Below are positions 26,921 to 35,393 of a stretch of DNA of 64,000 nt, in pieces (position 1 is the first letter of the stretch; each line of letters opens with the position of its first letter). The notes below the pieces were generated by a model. It ran no database searches. It was not told the DNA's origin and worked only from the letters and a program-made list of their open reading frames with translations. Location: contig DATKUY010000039.1 of NCBI GenBank assembly GCA_035530375.1, forward strand, positions 7,279 through 71,278, given 5' to 3'. This DNA is from Sulfuricella sp035530375 (GTDB lineage: Bacteria; Pseudomonadota; Gammaproteobacteria; Burkholderiales; Sulfuricellaceae). A program made the translations under genes and the position numbers.

Positions 26921-26952
26921 GCAGCACCTCAACAGTTTTTCCGTGCCACGAA

Positions 26953-27096
26953 GAAGCTGTGTCAAAAACGTAGCGAGCGGGCGTCAGATGGGTGAGGCCG
27001 AAGCGCAGGAACCGGAATGTACATAAAAGTACATGAGGATTCCGAGCATCGCCCGATCCCGTATCACGCCCGCGCAGTAGTTTTTGGCATAGCTTC
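26953..27096. repeat. 144-bp nested palindrome (family E, MITE-like) between nuoC and nuoD
   Basis: Outer arms GAAGCTGTGTCAAAAAC (26953-26969) and GTTTTTGGCATAGCTTC (27080-27096) are near-perfect complements. The complementarity continues inward through AGCGGGCGT/ACGCCCGC to a central TGTACATAAAAGTACA hairpin (27018-27033). The right end abuts the nuoC stop codon (27097-27099) with no gap. Carries no coding frame. Confidence 0.85.
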
Positions 27097-27684
27097 TCAG
27101 CCACCGTAGTTCTCCTCGCGTACGATGCGCGGCGTCAGCTCGCGCGGCTCGATGCTCACCGGCTGGTAAATCACGCGGCGCTGGTCGGGGTCATAGCGCA
27201 TTTCGACGTTGCCGGAAAGCGGGAAATCCTTGCGGAACGGGTGACCGATAAAGCCGTAGTCGCACAGGATGCGGCGCAGGTCGGGGTGACCGGTAAAGAT
27301 GATGCCGAACATGTCGAACGCCTCGCGCTCGAACCAGTTGGCCACCGGCCAGATTTCCGCCACGGAATCCAGCACCGGAAAATCATCGTCGGACGCAAAC
27401 ACCTTGATGCGCACGCGGCAGTTGTTGCTCACCGACAGCAGGTGCACCACGGCACAAAAACGTTGCCCCTGCCAGCGTCCGTCGCCATAGGTGCTGTAAT
27501 CCACGCCGCACAGGTCGGTGAGCTGCTCGAAGCGCAGATCGGGATGGTCGCGCAGGATGCGCGCCGCTTCCAGCCAGTGCGCCGGACTGATTTCGACCGC
27601 AAGCTGGCCGACATGCCCGGAGAGTTTGACCAGCTTGTCGCCCAATACGGCTTGCAGGTTTTGTTTGAGAATTTCCAGTTTCAT
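27097..27684 (-). CDS. nuoC: NADH-quinone oxidoreductase subunit C
   Basis: 195 aa 30-kDa-type subunit with the ERExFDMxGI signature (EREAFDMFGIIFTGHPDLRR). Separate from nuoD, as usual in betaproteobacteria. ATG 27684 lies 5 nt after the nuoB stop. Confidence 0.97.
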   Translation of the reverse strand: MKLEILKQNLQAVLGDKLVKLSGHVGQLAVEISPAHWLEAARILRDHPDLRFEQLTDLCGVDYSTYGDGRWQGQRFCAVVHLLSVSNNCRVRIKVFASDDDFPVLDSVAEIWPVANWFEREAFDMFGIIFTGHPDLRRILCDYGFIGHPFRKDFPLSGNVEMRYDPDQRRVIYQPVSIEPRELTPRIVREENYGG

Positions 27685-27689
27685 GGCGC

Positions 27690-28166
27690 TTAACGGGCTA
27701 TGGTATGAGTGCGCTTGATCTTGTTCTGCAACTGGATCAAACCGTAGAGCAACGCTTCCGCCGTCGGCGGGCAGCCCGGCACATAGACATCCACCGGCAC
27801 GATGCGGTCGCATCCGCGCACCACCGAATAGGAATAGTGATAATAGCCGCCGCCGTTGGCGCAGGAGCCCATCGAAATCACCCAGCGCGGCTCGGACATC
27901 TGGTCATAGACCTTGCGCAGGGCGGGCGCCATCTTGTTGGTCAGGGTGCCGGCCACGATCATCACGTCGGACTGGCGCGGACTGGGACGGAAAACGATGC
28001 CGAAACGGTCGAGGTCGTAGCGTGAAGCGCCGGCCTGCATCATTTCAACCGCACAACAGGCGAGACCGAAGGTCATCGGCCACATCGAGCCGGTGCTGGC
28101 CCAGTTGAAAACCGTATCGAGGGAGGTGGTGACAAAGCCCTTTTCGAAAACGCCTTCAATACCCAC
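27690..28166 (-). CDS. nuoB: NADH-quinone oxidoreductase subunit B
   Basis: 158 aa, ligand of terminal cluster N2 with the vicinal cysteines C37-C38 (GLACCAVEMM) and the GSC and PGCPP cysteines. GTG 28166 has GGAGG 6 nt upstream, which supports this start. Confidence 0.98.
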   Translation of the reverse strand: MGIEGVFEKGFVTTSLDTVFNWASTGSMWPMTFGLACCAVEMMQAGASRYDLDRFGIVFRPSPRQSDVMIVAGTLTNKMAPALRKVYDQMSEPRWVISMGSCANGGGYYHYSYSVVRGCDRIVPVDVYVPGCPPTAEALLYGLIQLQNKIKRTHTIAR

Positions 28167-28217
28167 GCCGCACCTCCATTACGCCGTGGCCATGACTGTC
28201 GATAGCATACGCGGCCA

Positions 28218-28574
28218 TCATTCCCATTCCAGCGCTCCCTTCATCCACTCGTAAATGAAGCCGACCACCAGGATGCCGAGAAAAATCATCATGGCGAGAA
28301 AACCGAACAAGCCGATTTCCTGCAACACCACCGCCCAGGGGAAAAGAAAGGCGATTTCCAGATCGAACAGGATGAACAGAATGGCGACCAGATAATAGCG
28401 CACATCGAACTTCATGCGCGCGTCTTCGAAGGCCTCGAAGCCGCATTCATAAGGAGAGTTTTTTTTGTCGTCGGGACGATGGGGGGCAAGAAGCCCGCCC
28501 ATTGCCATGGGAATAACCCCGATAGCCAGGCCGACCATGATAAACAGCAAAATCGGAAAATAATTTTCCAGCAT
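28218..28574 (-). CDS. nuoA: NADH-quinone oxidoreductase subunit A
   Basis: 118 aa, three membrane helices, with the conserved YECGFEAFEDARMKFDVRYY loop. First gene of the complex I operon, 134 nt downstream of tRNA-Leu on the same strand. Confidence 0.97.
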   Translation of the reverse strand: MLENYFPILLFIMVGLAIGVIPMAMGGLLAPHRPDDKKNSPYECGFEAFEDARMKFDVRYYLVAILFILFDLEIAFLFPWAVVLQEIGLFGFLAMMIFLGILVVGFIYEWMKGALEWE

Positions 28575-28637
28575 GTGCAGCCCATTTCCCTTTAAGCCGG
28601 GCCGGACGTCCCGTCATGGCGCACGTCCAAACCATGC

Positions 28638-28661
28638 ATCAGTTAATTATTATTTACTGAT
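28638..28661. promoter_or_regulatory. 24-bp AT-rich palindrome upstream of nuoA
   Basis: Arms ATCAGTTAAT (28638-28647) and ATTTACTGAT (28652-28661) pair with one mismatched position. A TATAGT-like -10 on the minus strand (28665-28670) would place the start of transcription inside the palindrome. Candidate operator of the nuo operon; the matching -35 is poor. Confidence 0.45.
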
Positions 28662-28707
28662 CCAACTATACTCCCCCTCAACCAGAAGGCGAGCTTTTTT
28701 AGAAATC

Positions 28708-28792
28708 TGGTGCCGATGAGCAGACTCGAACTGCTACGGCTTTCGCCACCGCCCCCTCAAGACGGCGTGTCTACCAATTTCACCACATCGGC
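28708..28792 (-). tRNA. tRNA-Leu (anticodon GAG)
   Basis: 85 nt with a long variable arm. Acceptor GCCGATG pairs with CATCGGC, the anticodon loop is TTGAGGG, the T loop region contains GTTCGAGTC, and CCA is encoded (28708-28710). Lies between secG and nuoA on their strand. Confidence 0.96.
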
Positions 28793-28809
28793 ATTCAAAA
28801 ACAGAGGTG

Positions 28810-29178
28810 TTACTTTGGTATTTCTCCAGCCTTCGATCCGGCCGCATTACCCTGGGCAGGAACTACGGGCACCACTTTTGCCGCATCAACCGGAGCGACC
28901 GGTTGAACCACGCTGCCATGCGACTCCATCAAGCCTACCTGCCTGGTCCTGTGACTGGAAAAATAAGTCAGTCCCAGACTGGTCAGAAAGAACACCGTGG
29001 CAAGAATCGCCGTGGCCCGGCTCAGGAAATTGGCCGAACCGCTGGAACCGAACAGGCTGCCGGAAGCGCCGCTACCGAAAGCCGCACCCATATCCGCTCC
29101 CTTGCCATGCTGCATCAGCACCAGGCCAATGACGCTCAGCGCCGCAATAATATGAACAACCCAAACCAGTGTTTCCAT
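28810..29178 (-). CDS. secG: Preprotein translocase subunit SecG
   Basis: 122 aa. Two membrane helices flank the conserved LMQHGKGADMGAAFGSGASGSLFGSSGSANFLSR loop (given in part), which identifies SecG, the small stimulatory subunit of SecYEG. The C-terminal tail is proline/alanine/valine-rich. Follows tpiA by 15 nt. Confidence 0.95.
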   Translation of the reverse strand: METLVWVVHIIAALSVIGLVLMQHGKGADMGAAFGSGASGSLFGSSGSANFLSRATAILATVFFLTSLGLTYFSSHRTRQVGLMESHGSVVQPVAPVDAAKVVPVVPAQGNAAGSKAGEIPK

Positions 29179-29193
29179 TGTTACCTCAAAAAA

Positions 29194-29949
29194 TCAGCGC
29201 TGTGCCGCGCGGCAAATCGCCAAAAACTCCTGCGCATCCAGCGCAGCGCCACCGATCAGGCCGCCATCGATATCCGGCATGGAGAACAATTCTGCCGCAT
29301 TCGCCCCTTTGACGCTGCCCCCGTACTGAATCACCAGCCTATCGGCAACATCCTTGCTCTGAGCGGCGATCTTGCCACGGATAAAGGCATGTACCGCCTG
29401 CGCCTGCTCCGGCGAAGCCGTCTTGCCGGTGCCGATCGCCCAGACCGGTTCGTAAGCCACGATCGCCCTGGACAGCGCAGCCACGCCCAGCTTCACGGTC
29501 ACCGCGTCAAGCTGACGCGCCACGACCGTCTCGGTGATGCCGGATTCGCGTTCTTCCAGCGTTTCACCGATACACAGGATCGGCGTCAGACCGGCCTTTT
29601 GCGCCGCCTCGAATTTCAGTGCCACGGTGGCATCGTCGTCGCCATACATGGCGCGGCGCTCGGAGTGGCCGACCAGCACATACTTGCAGCCGAAATCCAG
29701 CAGCATCGCCGCAGAAACCTCGCCGGTGAATGCGCCCTTCTCGTGCTGGCTCAGGTTCTGCGCACCCCAGGCAATCGCCGTGCCCTGCAGCAGGGATTGC
29801 GCCTGGAACAGGTAAGGGCTAGGCACGCACACCGCGCACTTCATGCCCTTCACGCCCGCCATGCCGGCGCTGACCGATTCCAGCAGCGCCTTGTTCTGCG
29901 CCAGGCTGCCGTGCATCTTCCAGTTACCTGCAACCAACTTTTCCCGCAT
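29194..29949 (-). CDS. tpiA: Triose-phosphate isomerase
   Basis: 251 aa TIM barrel interconverting dihydroxyacetone phosphate and glyceraldehyde-3-phosphate. Catalytic K11 (GNWKMHG), the VLVGHSERR histidine and the loop AYEPVWAIGTGKTA are present. ATG 29949 is preferred over 29964 for its GAGAA site and match to family length. Confidence 0.97.
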   Translation of the reverse strand: MREKLVAGNWKMHGSLAQNKALLESVSAGMAGVKGMKCAVCVPSPYLFQAQSLLQGTAIAWGAQNLSQHEKGAFTGEVSAAMLLDFGCKYVLVGHSERRAMYGDDDATVALKFEAAQKAGLTPILCIGETLEERESGITETVVARQLDAVTVKLGVAALSRAIVAYEPVWAIGTGKTASPEQAQAVHAFIRGKIAAQSKDVADRLVIQYGGSVKGANAAELFSMPDIDGGLIGGAALDAQEFLAICRAAQR

Positions 29950-30040
29950 CGCCGTAATTCTCATTTTGCAAAGCGGGTCATGATACTGTTTCAGGGCATC
30001 CCGGTCAATCATGGTTAGCTGGCCGTCTTGCGCGGGGCGG

Positions 30041-32692
30041 TCACTCCGTGCTCAAGTTCGCGGCACCGATTTTTTCCCGCAGCTCCGCTTCCAGTTTCTT
30101 GGCAGCGGTGATGTCGGCAAAGGCCATCACCACACCGTCGATCACGTTCTCCAGGGTGCGATACGGCATGATCCGCGCCTTGAACCAGCGGCCGTCATGG
30201 GCGGCAACCTCCTTTTCCGAAAACACCAGCGTACGCAGGACTTCATGCGCGTCTTCCTGCAGTTCCGGGTATTGCAAATCCATCACGATATCGCTGAGCG
30301 GGCGCCCGACGTCGCCCGGTATCAGCTTGAAAATTCCGGTCGCCTTGACGGCAAAACGCCGCACATGCATTTCGCCATCGAGGAACACGGTGGCAATGCC
30401 GGTACTGTCCAGCAGATTCTTCATGTCGCTGTTCACCCAGGACAGATCGTCCACCTTGGATTGCAGCTCGGCGTTGACGGTCTGGAGTTCCTCATTCAGC
30501 GACTGCAATTCCTCCTTGGAAGTGGTCAACTCCTCATTGGTGGATTGAAGTTCCTCGTTGGTGGACTGAAGCTCCTCGTTGGCGGAAGTGAGATCTTCCT
30601 GCGAAGATTGCATTTCCTCATGGAGAGACTGAATTTCTTCACGGGCCTGCCGCAACTCCTCCAGCGCAGCGCTGTCGGCGTCATTTGGCGTTCTGTCGCG
30701 CGCCTTCGAGGGCGGCGCCGGCACATCGGTGAACACCACCATCACCATGCCCCGCAGCGCCTCCGGCGTTTCGATGGCATGCACGGCAAGATTGACGCTT
30801 TGCGCCTGCCCGCCGTTGGCGGCCACTTTCAGCCCCTCCAGGGTGATGCTGCCGCGCTGCTTCACCACCTTCCTCAGTGCGGCGGTCAGTTCGTGGCGCA
30901 GCCCATCGCGGGCCATCGCATGAATATTCCAGTCGGCCTTGCCGGCGGCCGGCTCCAGATATTTCCCGGTGTGCCCACTGATGTAAACAATGTCCCCCGC
31001 GCTGTTCACCAGCACGGCTGCCGGGGAAAATTTCTGCAGCAGCAATTGATCCGCCAGCAACTGGAGATTGACGGCTGGCTTCACGGCCTTGGGCTCTTCG
31101 GAAAAATCCGGCATGGCGGGAAAAGGCTTGGTCGGAAATTCAACCCCAACCGCCTGCATCGGGGTATCGGTTCGCCGATAGAGCCGCACCTTGCCTTCCA
31201 GCGGCACGAACAGGGTAGTAAAGCCGCCTATGGTCTCGGAGGTGCCGAGCAGCAGGATACCGTCGCGATTCAGGGCGTAGTGAAACAGCGGTATAAGCTT
31301 TTTCTGCAGCTCCGGGCTGAGATAGATCAGCAAGTTGCGGCAGATGAGGATGTCCAGCTTGGTAAAAGGTGGGTCCATGATGATGTTCTGCGGCGCAAAA
31401 ATCACCATCTCGCGGATCTCCTTGCTGACCCGGTAGCCGGCATCGTCTTCGATGAAAAACCGGTTCAGGCGCCTTGGCGAAACGTCTGCGGCGATGTTGG
31501 CGGGGTAGACGCCCTGGCGAGCCCGGTCGATGGCATCCTGATCCAGGTCGGTCGCGAAGATTTGCAGCGAGAACCGGGCCTGCGGCCCGACTTGCTCGAG
31601 CGCCTCCTTGAATGCTATCGCCAGGGAATAGGCTTCCTCCCCGGTGGAGCAGGCTGGCACCCATGCCCGCAATGCCTTGCCGGCAGGATAGGCCGCCATG
31701 ATCGCGGGAATTGCCTCATTCACCAGAAATTCCCAAACCGGCGGGTCGCGAAAGAAACTGGTCACGCCGATCAGCAATTCCTTGAAGAGCAAATCCAGCT
31801 CCTGGGTATTGCCGCGCAGAAAGCGGACGTAATTGGCAATGGTATCGATCTGGTGAATGCCCATGCGCCGCTCGATGCGGCGGTACAGGGTGTTTTTCTT
31901 GTACAGCGAGAAATCGTTGCCGGTGCGCTCCCGCAACAGGATCACCACCTTTTCCAGTGCGCTCTGGCTCTTCCTCTCCAGCGTCGGCTCGAGCCGGCCA
32001 GGCAAATAAGCGTGGCGCAGGTAGGCGACGATATGTTCCGGCAGCGCTTCCGGCGCGGCGACGATGTCGGCCAGCCCGGCATCGATGGCGCTGCGCGGCA
32101 TGCCGTCGAATTTGGCCGAAAGCGGCTCCTGCACCAGCGTCAGCCCGCCCTTTTCCTTGATGGCGCGCAGGCCCAGCGCCCCATCCGAGCCCATGCCGGA
32201 AAGAATTACGCCGATGCTGCGTTCGCGCCGGTCTTCCGCCAGCGCGCGGAAGAAGAAATCGATCGGCAGGCGCAGGCCGCGCGCCGCCATCGGGTCGAGC
32301 AGGTGCAGCACGCCATGCAGGATCGACATATCCTTGTTCGGCGGGATCACGTAAACGCAGTCCGGCTTGACCCTCATGCGGTTCTTCGCCTGCTGAACCG
32401 TCATGCGGGTGGCGCGCTGCAGCAGTTCCGGCATCATGCCCTTATGAGTAGGGTCGAGATGCTGGATGACGACAAAAGCCATGCCGCTGCCCGCAGGAAC
32501 ATGGCCGAGAAATTGCCCCAGCGCCTCCAGCCCGCCCGCCGATGCGCCGATGCCGACGATGGGAAAGGGACTGTCGCCGGCGGCGCGCCTCTTGTGCACA
32601 GTCGCGGGCACTGCATCCACAACCGGCCTGTCGCGGCGGGTGGTTTTGGTTGCGGGTCTGGCAGGTTCGTCCGCCTTGGTGGACTTGGCCAT
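30041..32692 (-). CDS. CheB-CheR fusion with coiled coil and PAS domains
   Basis: 883 aa. Residues about 43-225 are a CheB methylesterase domain with the catalytic triad S51 (GASAGG), H78 (QHLDPTHKG) and D170 (GMGSD). About 235-490 is a CheR methyltransferase (FFRDPPVWEFL; VPACSTGEEAYSLA). PAS-like regions and a long heptad coiled coil follow (repeated SxNEELxSTNEEL, about 670-730), then a final PAS domain. Neither a receiver on CheB nor a histidine kinase at the end is present, unlike many relatives. No chemoreceptor or cheA lies nearby, so the target is unknown. Confidence 0.92.
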   Translation of the reverse strand: MAKSTKADEPARPATKTTRRDRPVVDAVPATVHKRRAAGDSPFPIVGIGASAGGLEALGQFLGHVPAGSGMAFVVIQHLDPTHKGMMPELLQRATRMTVQQAKNRMRVKPDCVYVIPPNKDMSILHGVLHLLDPMAARGLRLPIDFFFRALAEDRRERSIGVILSGMGSDGALGLRAIKEKGGLTLVQEPLSAKFDGMPRSAIDAGLADIVAAPEALPEHIVAYLRHAYLPGRLEPTLERKSQSALEKVVILLRERTGNDFSLYKKNTLYRRIERRMGIHQIDTIANYVRFLRGNTQELDLLFKELLIGVTSFFRDPPVWEFLVNEAIPAIMAAYPAGKALRAWVPACSTGEEAYSLAIAFKEALEQVGPQARFSLQIFATDLDQDAIDRARQGVYPANIAADVSPRRLNRFFIEDDAGYRVSKEIREMVIFAPQNIIMDPPFTKLDILICRNLLIYLSPELQKKLIPLFHYALNRDGILLLGTSETIGGFTTLFVPLEGKVRLYRRTDTPMQAVGVEFPTKPFPAMPDFSEEPKAVKPAVNLQLLADQLLLQKFSPAAVLVNSAGDIVYISGHTGKYLEPAAGKADWNIHAMARDGLRHELTAALRKVVKQRGSITLEGLKVAANGGQAQSVNLAVHAIETPEALRGMVMVVFTDVPAPPSKARDRTPNDADSAALEELRQAREEIQSLHEEMQSSQEDLTSANEELQSTNEELQSTNEELTTSKEELQSLNEELQTVNAELQSKVDDLSWVNSDMKNLLDSTGIATVFLDGEMHVRRFAVKATGIFKLIPGDVGRPLSDIVMDLQYPELQEDAHEVLRTLVFSEKEVAAHDGRWFKARIMPYRTLENVIDGVVMAFADITAAKKLEAELREKIGAANLSTE

Positions 32693-32797
32693 GTTTAGCT
32701 CCTGTGAATGTCGGCGGATGGCACCCGGTGACTTTACTCCGCATAAAGGTCAAGTTGCAATCGGACACGTCAAACAGGCACTCGACTGAAACAGGCT

Positions 32798-32814
32798 CTA
32801 AGGAATTTCCTTAG
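32798..32814. promoter_or_regulatory. Perfect 8-bp-arm palindrome in a divergent promoter region
   Basis: CTAAGGAA-T-TTCCTTAG lies in the 225-nt divergent gap between the CheB-CheR gene and the small Cys-rich gene. It looks like a dimeric-regulator site; no T run follows, so a terminator is less likely. Confidence 0.45.
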
Positions 32815-32917
32815 CGCAGATTAAGCATTCTGCGTATATCACGGACGCGACCGATTGACTTAAAATCATCCGCAGGTGCCACTATCGATTCATACTTTGA
32901 CTCCATGGAGAAACAGC

Positions 32918-33124
32918 ATGGCCCGAACCGCGCAATGGCAGCCCACGGCAGACACGCCCCTCAATGAAGGCGAGCGCCTTATCCCGCAAACCCAGGTGAT
33001 CAAGGCGCTTCAACTGCTCCTTGACGAGGCGCCCTGTTTCGCCACCGAAAAACGCCACGACTGCGCTGAACCTTGCAAATGGCGACGGAATTGCCGCGGA
33101 ATGATGGCAACATGGCTGCGCTAA
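32918..33124 (+). CDS. Small Cys-containing hypothetical protein
   Basis: 68 aa from ATG 32918, with GGAGA 6 nt upstream. The N-terminal part (NEGERLIPQTQVIKALQLLLDEAPCF) looks helical; the C-terminus carries CAEPCKWRRNC, a possible metal-binding cluster. I do not recognise the family. The good ribosome-binding site supports a real gene. Confidence 0.6.
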   Translation: MARTAQWQPTADTPLNEGERLIPQTQVIKALQLLLDEAPCFATEKRHDCAEPCKWRRNCRGMMATWLR

Positions 33125-33275
33125 TGTTGAAACCAGGCGCAGACAATGTTTCCGCATTACCCCACAAGAGCCCTGTTGTGCCGGCAGGAACACGCCGGCC
33201 AGGCAACATCCTTTGTTGCAAGGCATAAATCCATCTCCATTCCCCCTTCCATCCGTTTTATGCCTTAATATGAAA

Positions 33276-33299
33276 CATATCATTGTAGAATATGATATG
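33276..33299. promoter_or_regulatory. Inverted repeat upstream of the sensor kinase gene
   Basis: CATATCAT (33276-33283) and ATGATATG (33292-33299) are perfect 8-bp arms separated by 8 nt, 60 nt before the kinase start. Probable operator, perhaps for the LuxR-type regulator encoded downstream; this is inference. Confidence 0.45.
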
Positions 33300-33359
33300 G
33301 CTTGCTTTTGTGTCGAAGCGCGAATTCTTTTTGCATAAAAAAGCGGAACGAAAAATCCG

Positions 33360-35393
33360 ATGACTGACCATACCAGACAGAGCAAGGCGCAATCTCTCGA
33401 AGAGATCGGGCAGTTACGGGAAAATACCGTGCTGGAGTGCGCGAGCAACGAAATGCGCCTGCTGCAGGATCTGAAAATCCACCAGATCGAGATGGAAACG
33501 CAGAACCATGAACTGCGGGAAGCACGGCAGGAGCTTGAGGAAGCGCGCGACCGTTATATTGACCTGTACGATTTCGCCCCGGTGGGCTACCTTACTCTGG
33601 GCGAAGGCGAATTCATCCATGAAATCAACCTGACCGGAGCCATGATGTTGGGCCGGCCGCGCGCCAACATCATCGGCAAGCCTTTTTCCGTTTACCTGAA
33701 TCAGGGTGACCGCCAGCATTTTTCTCAATACCTGCATCAGGCATGCACTTGTTCCGGCAATATCGTCGCCGAAGTAAAGCTCAAGCACAACCAGAAAGAT
33801 GTCCGGCTGGAAAGCACGGCCATGGCTGCAACATCTGGCCGACCCCGCAGTTGCCGCATGATAATAACCGACATCACCGAACAGAAGAAAGCCAGACTGG
33901 CTTTGCAGGAGAGCGAGTACCGCTGGAAATTCGCGCTGGAAGGCGCCGGCGATGGCGTATGGGATTGGAACATCCAGACCGGCGAAATGCTGTTTTCAAA
34001 ACGCTGGAAAGAAATGCTGGAATATGCCGAAAACGAGATCGAGAACCGGTGCGACGAGTTGGAAATGCGCATCCATCCGGATGATAAACTACAGGCGATG
34101 GCCCACCTGCATGCCTATCTCGACGGCGAGGCATCAAGCTACGCTAACGAATACCGCCTGAAGTGCAGGAACGGCAGCTGGAAATGGGTACTTGCCCGCG
34201 GCATGGCGGTCAGCCGCGATGCCGCGGGCAAGCCGCTGCGCATGATCGGCACGCACACCGACATCAGCAAAACCCGGTTACTGACAGAAAAACTCCAGCA
34301 AAGCCATGACCTTCTCGTCGACCTTTCCGAACAGGTTCCAGGCTTTGTCCACCAGTACCGGTTATTCCCGGACGGACATTCCTGCTTCCCTGTTGCCAGC
34401 GCCGGGATACGTAACATCTTCGAACTCACGCCGACACAGGTGCGAAATGATGCCTCGCCGTTATTCGCCCGCGTGCACCCGGATGACCGCGACGGTTTAA
34501 TCGCCGCCTTACAGGAATCGGCCCGCACCCTGCAACCGTGCCAATATGAATTCAGGGTGGAATTGCCGGAACAGGGCATATGCTGGCGCCTGACAGAGGC
34601 GCGACCGGAAAAACTGGAAGACGGCAGCGTGCTGTGGCACGGTTTTGTTATCGACATCAGCCCGATCCGGGAAGCCAAACAGCGCGCCCAGGAACTGTTG
34701 CGGCAGAATCGCCTGATCATTCGATGCATGTTCGACATGCAGGAAAAAGAGAGCCGCCATCTCTCGCGCGAACTGCACGACGACCTCGGCCAATGGCTGA
34801 CTGCGATACAGGCCGAAGCCGAGGCGATTTGCAATCTCAGCTGCGACGGGCAGAATCCCGCCATCCACGAAAGCGCGCAGGCCATCAGCAACAGTGCCAG
34901 CGAAGTGCACAAGGTGATCCGCACAATGCTGCACCGCCTGCGCCCCAGCCTGCTGGATGCGCAAGGGCTGGCAGACAGCCTGCGGGAACTGGTGACGCAG
35001 TGGCGCAAGCGCCACCCCGGCATTGCCTGCGACCTGATGCTGGACGGCGATCTTGCCGGTTTAAGAGAAGACCTCAATATCACCGTGTACCGCATCGTTC
35101 AGGAAGCGCTCACCAATATCACTCGCCATGCCCAGGCCAGCCAGGTATCGGTGGAACTGCGCCGCGTGGTGGAGATACCATTCGCCACCGAAATGCTGCG
35201 ACTGGCGGTGGAGGATGACGGCATCGGCATGGACGCCGGCTTGCCGGTCAAAGGACTGGGATTGCTGGGAATGCGCGAACGGGTAGCCGCGGCGAATGGC
35301 GATTTAGACCTGTACAGTTCACCGAAACATGGCACGCGCATCGAAGTCCGCCTGCCGCTGGTTATATCCGGACAAATAAACCATGAACGATAA
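33360..35393 (+). CDS. Cytoplasmic multi-PAS sensor histidine kinase (NarL/UhpB-type partner)
   Basis: 677 aa with no membrane segment. An N-terminal coiled coil (about 30-65) is followed by three PAS-like regions (about 66-175, 185-300 and 305-430). The HisKA_3 domain has phospho-accepting H473 in RELHDDLGQ, and the HATPase domain has VQEALTNITRHA, DDGIGMD and GLGLLGMRERV boxes. It presumably phosphorylates the response regulator whose gene overlaps its last 11 bases. The sensed signal is unknown. Confidence 0.93.
   Translation: MTDHTRQSKAQSLEEIGQLRENTVLECASNEMRLLQDLKIHQIEMETQNHELREARQELEEARDRYIDLYDFAPVGYLTLGEGEFIHEINLTGAMMLGRPRANIIGKPFSVYLNQGDRQHFSQYLHQACTCSGNIVAEVKLKHNQKDVRLESTAMAATSGRPRSCRMIITDITEQKKARLALQESEYRWKFALEGAGDGVWDWNIQTGEMLFSKRWKEMLEYAENEIENRCDELEMRIHPDDKLQAMAHLHAYLDGEASSYANEYRLKCRNGSWKWVLARGMAVSRDAAGKPLRMIGTHTDISKTRLLTEKLQQSHDLLVDLSEQVPGFVHQYRLFPDGHSCFPVASAGIRNIFELTPTQVRNDASPLFARVHPDDRDGLIAALQESARTLQPCQYEFRVELPEQGICWRLTEARPEKLEDGSVLWHGFVIDISPIREAKQRAQELLRQNRLIIRCMFDMQEKESRHLSRELHDDLGQWLTAIQAEAEAICNLSCDGQNPAIHESAQAISNSASEVHKVIRTMLHRLRPSLLDAQGLADSLRELVTQWRKRHPGIACDLMLDGDLAGLREDLNITVYRIVQEALTNITRHAQASQVSVELRRVVEIPFATEMLRLAVEDDGIGMDAGLPVKGLGLLGMRERVAAANGDLDLYSSPKHGTRIEVRLPLVISGQINHER

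Noticed and set aside
30011..32698. 895-codon open frame antisense to the CheB-CheR gene
   Set aside because: Composition artefact of the real gene; no recognisable domains.
32882..33448. 188-codon minus-strand frame over the start of the PAS kinase
   Set aside because: Overlaps both the small Cys-motif gene and the kinase start and has low-complexity composition.
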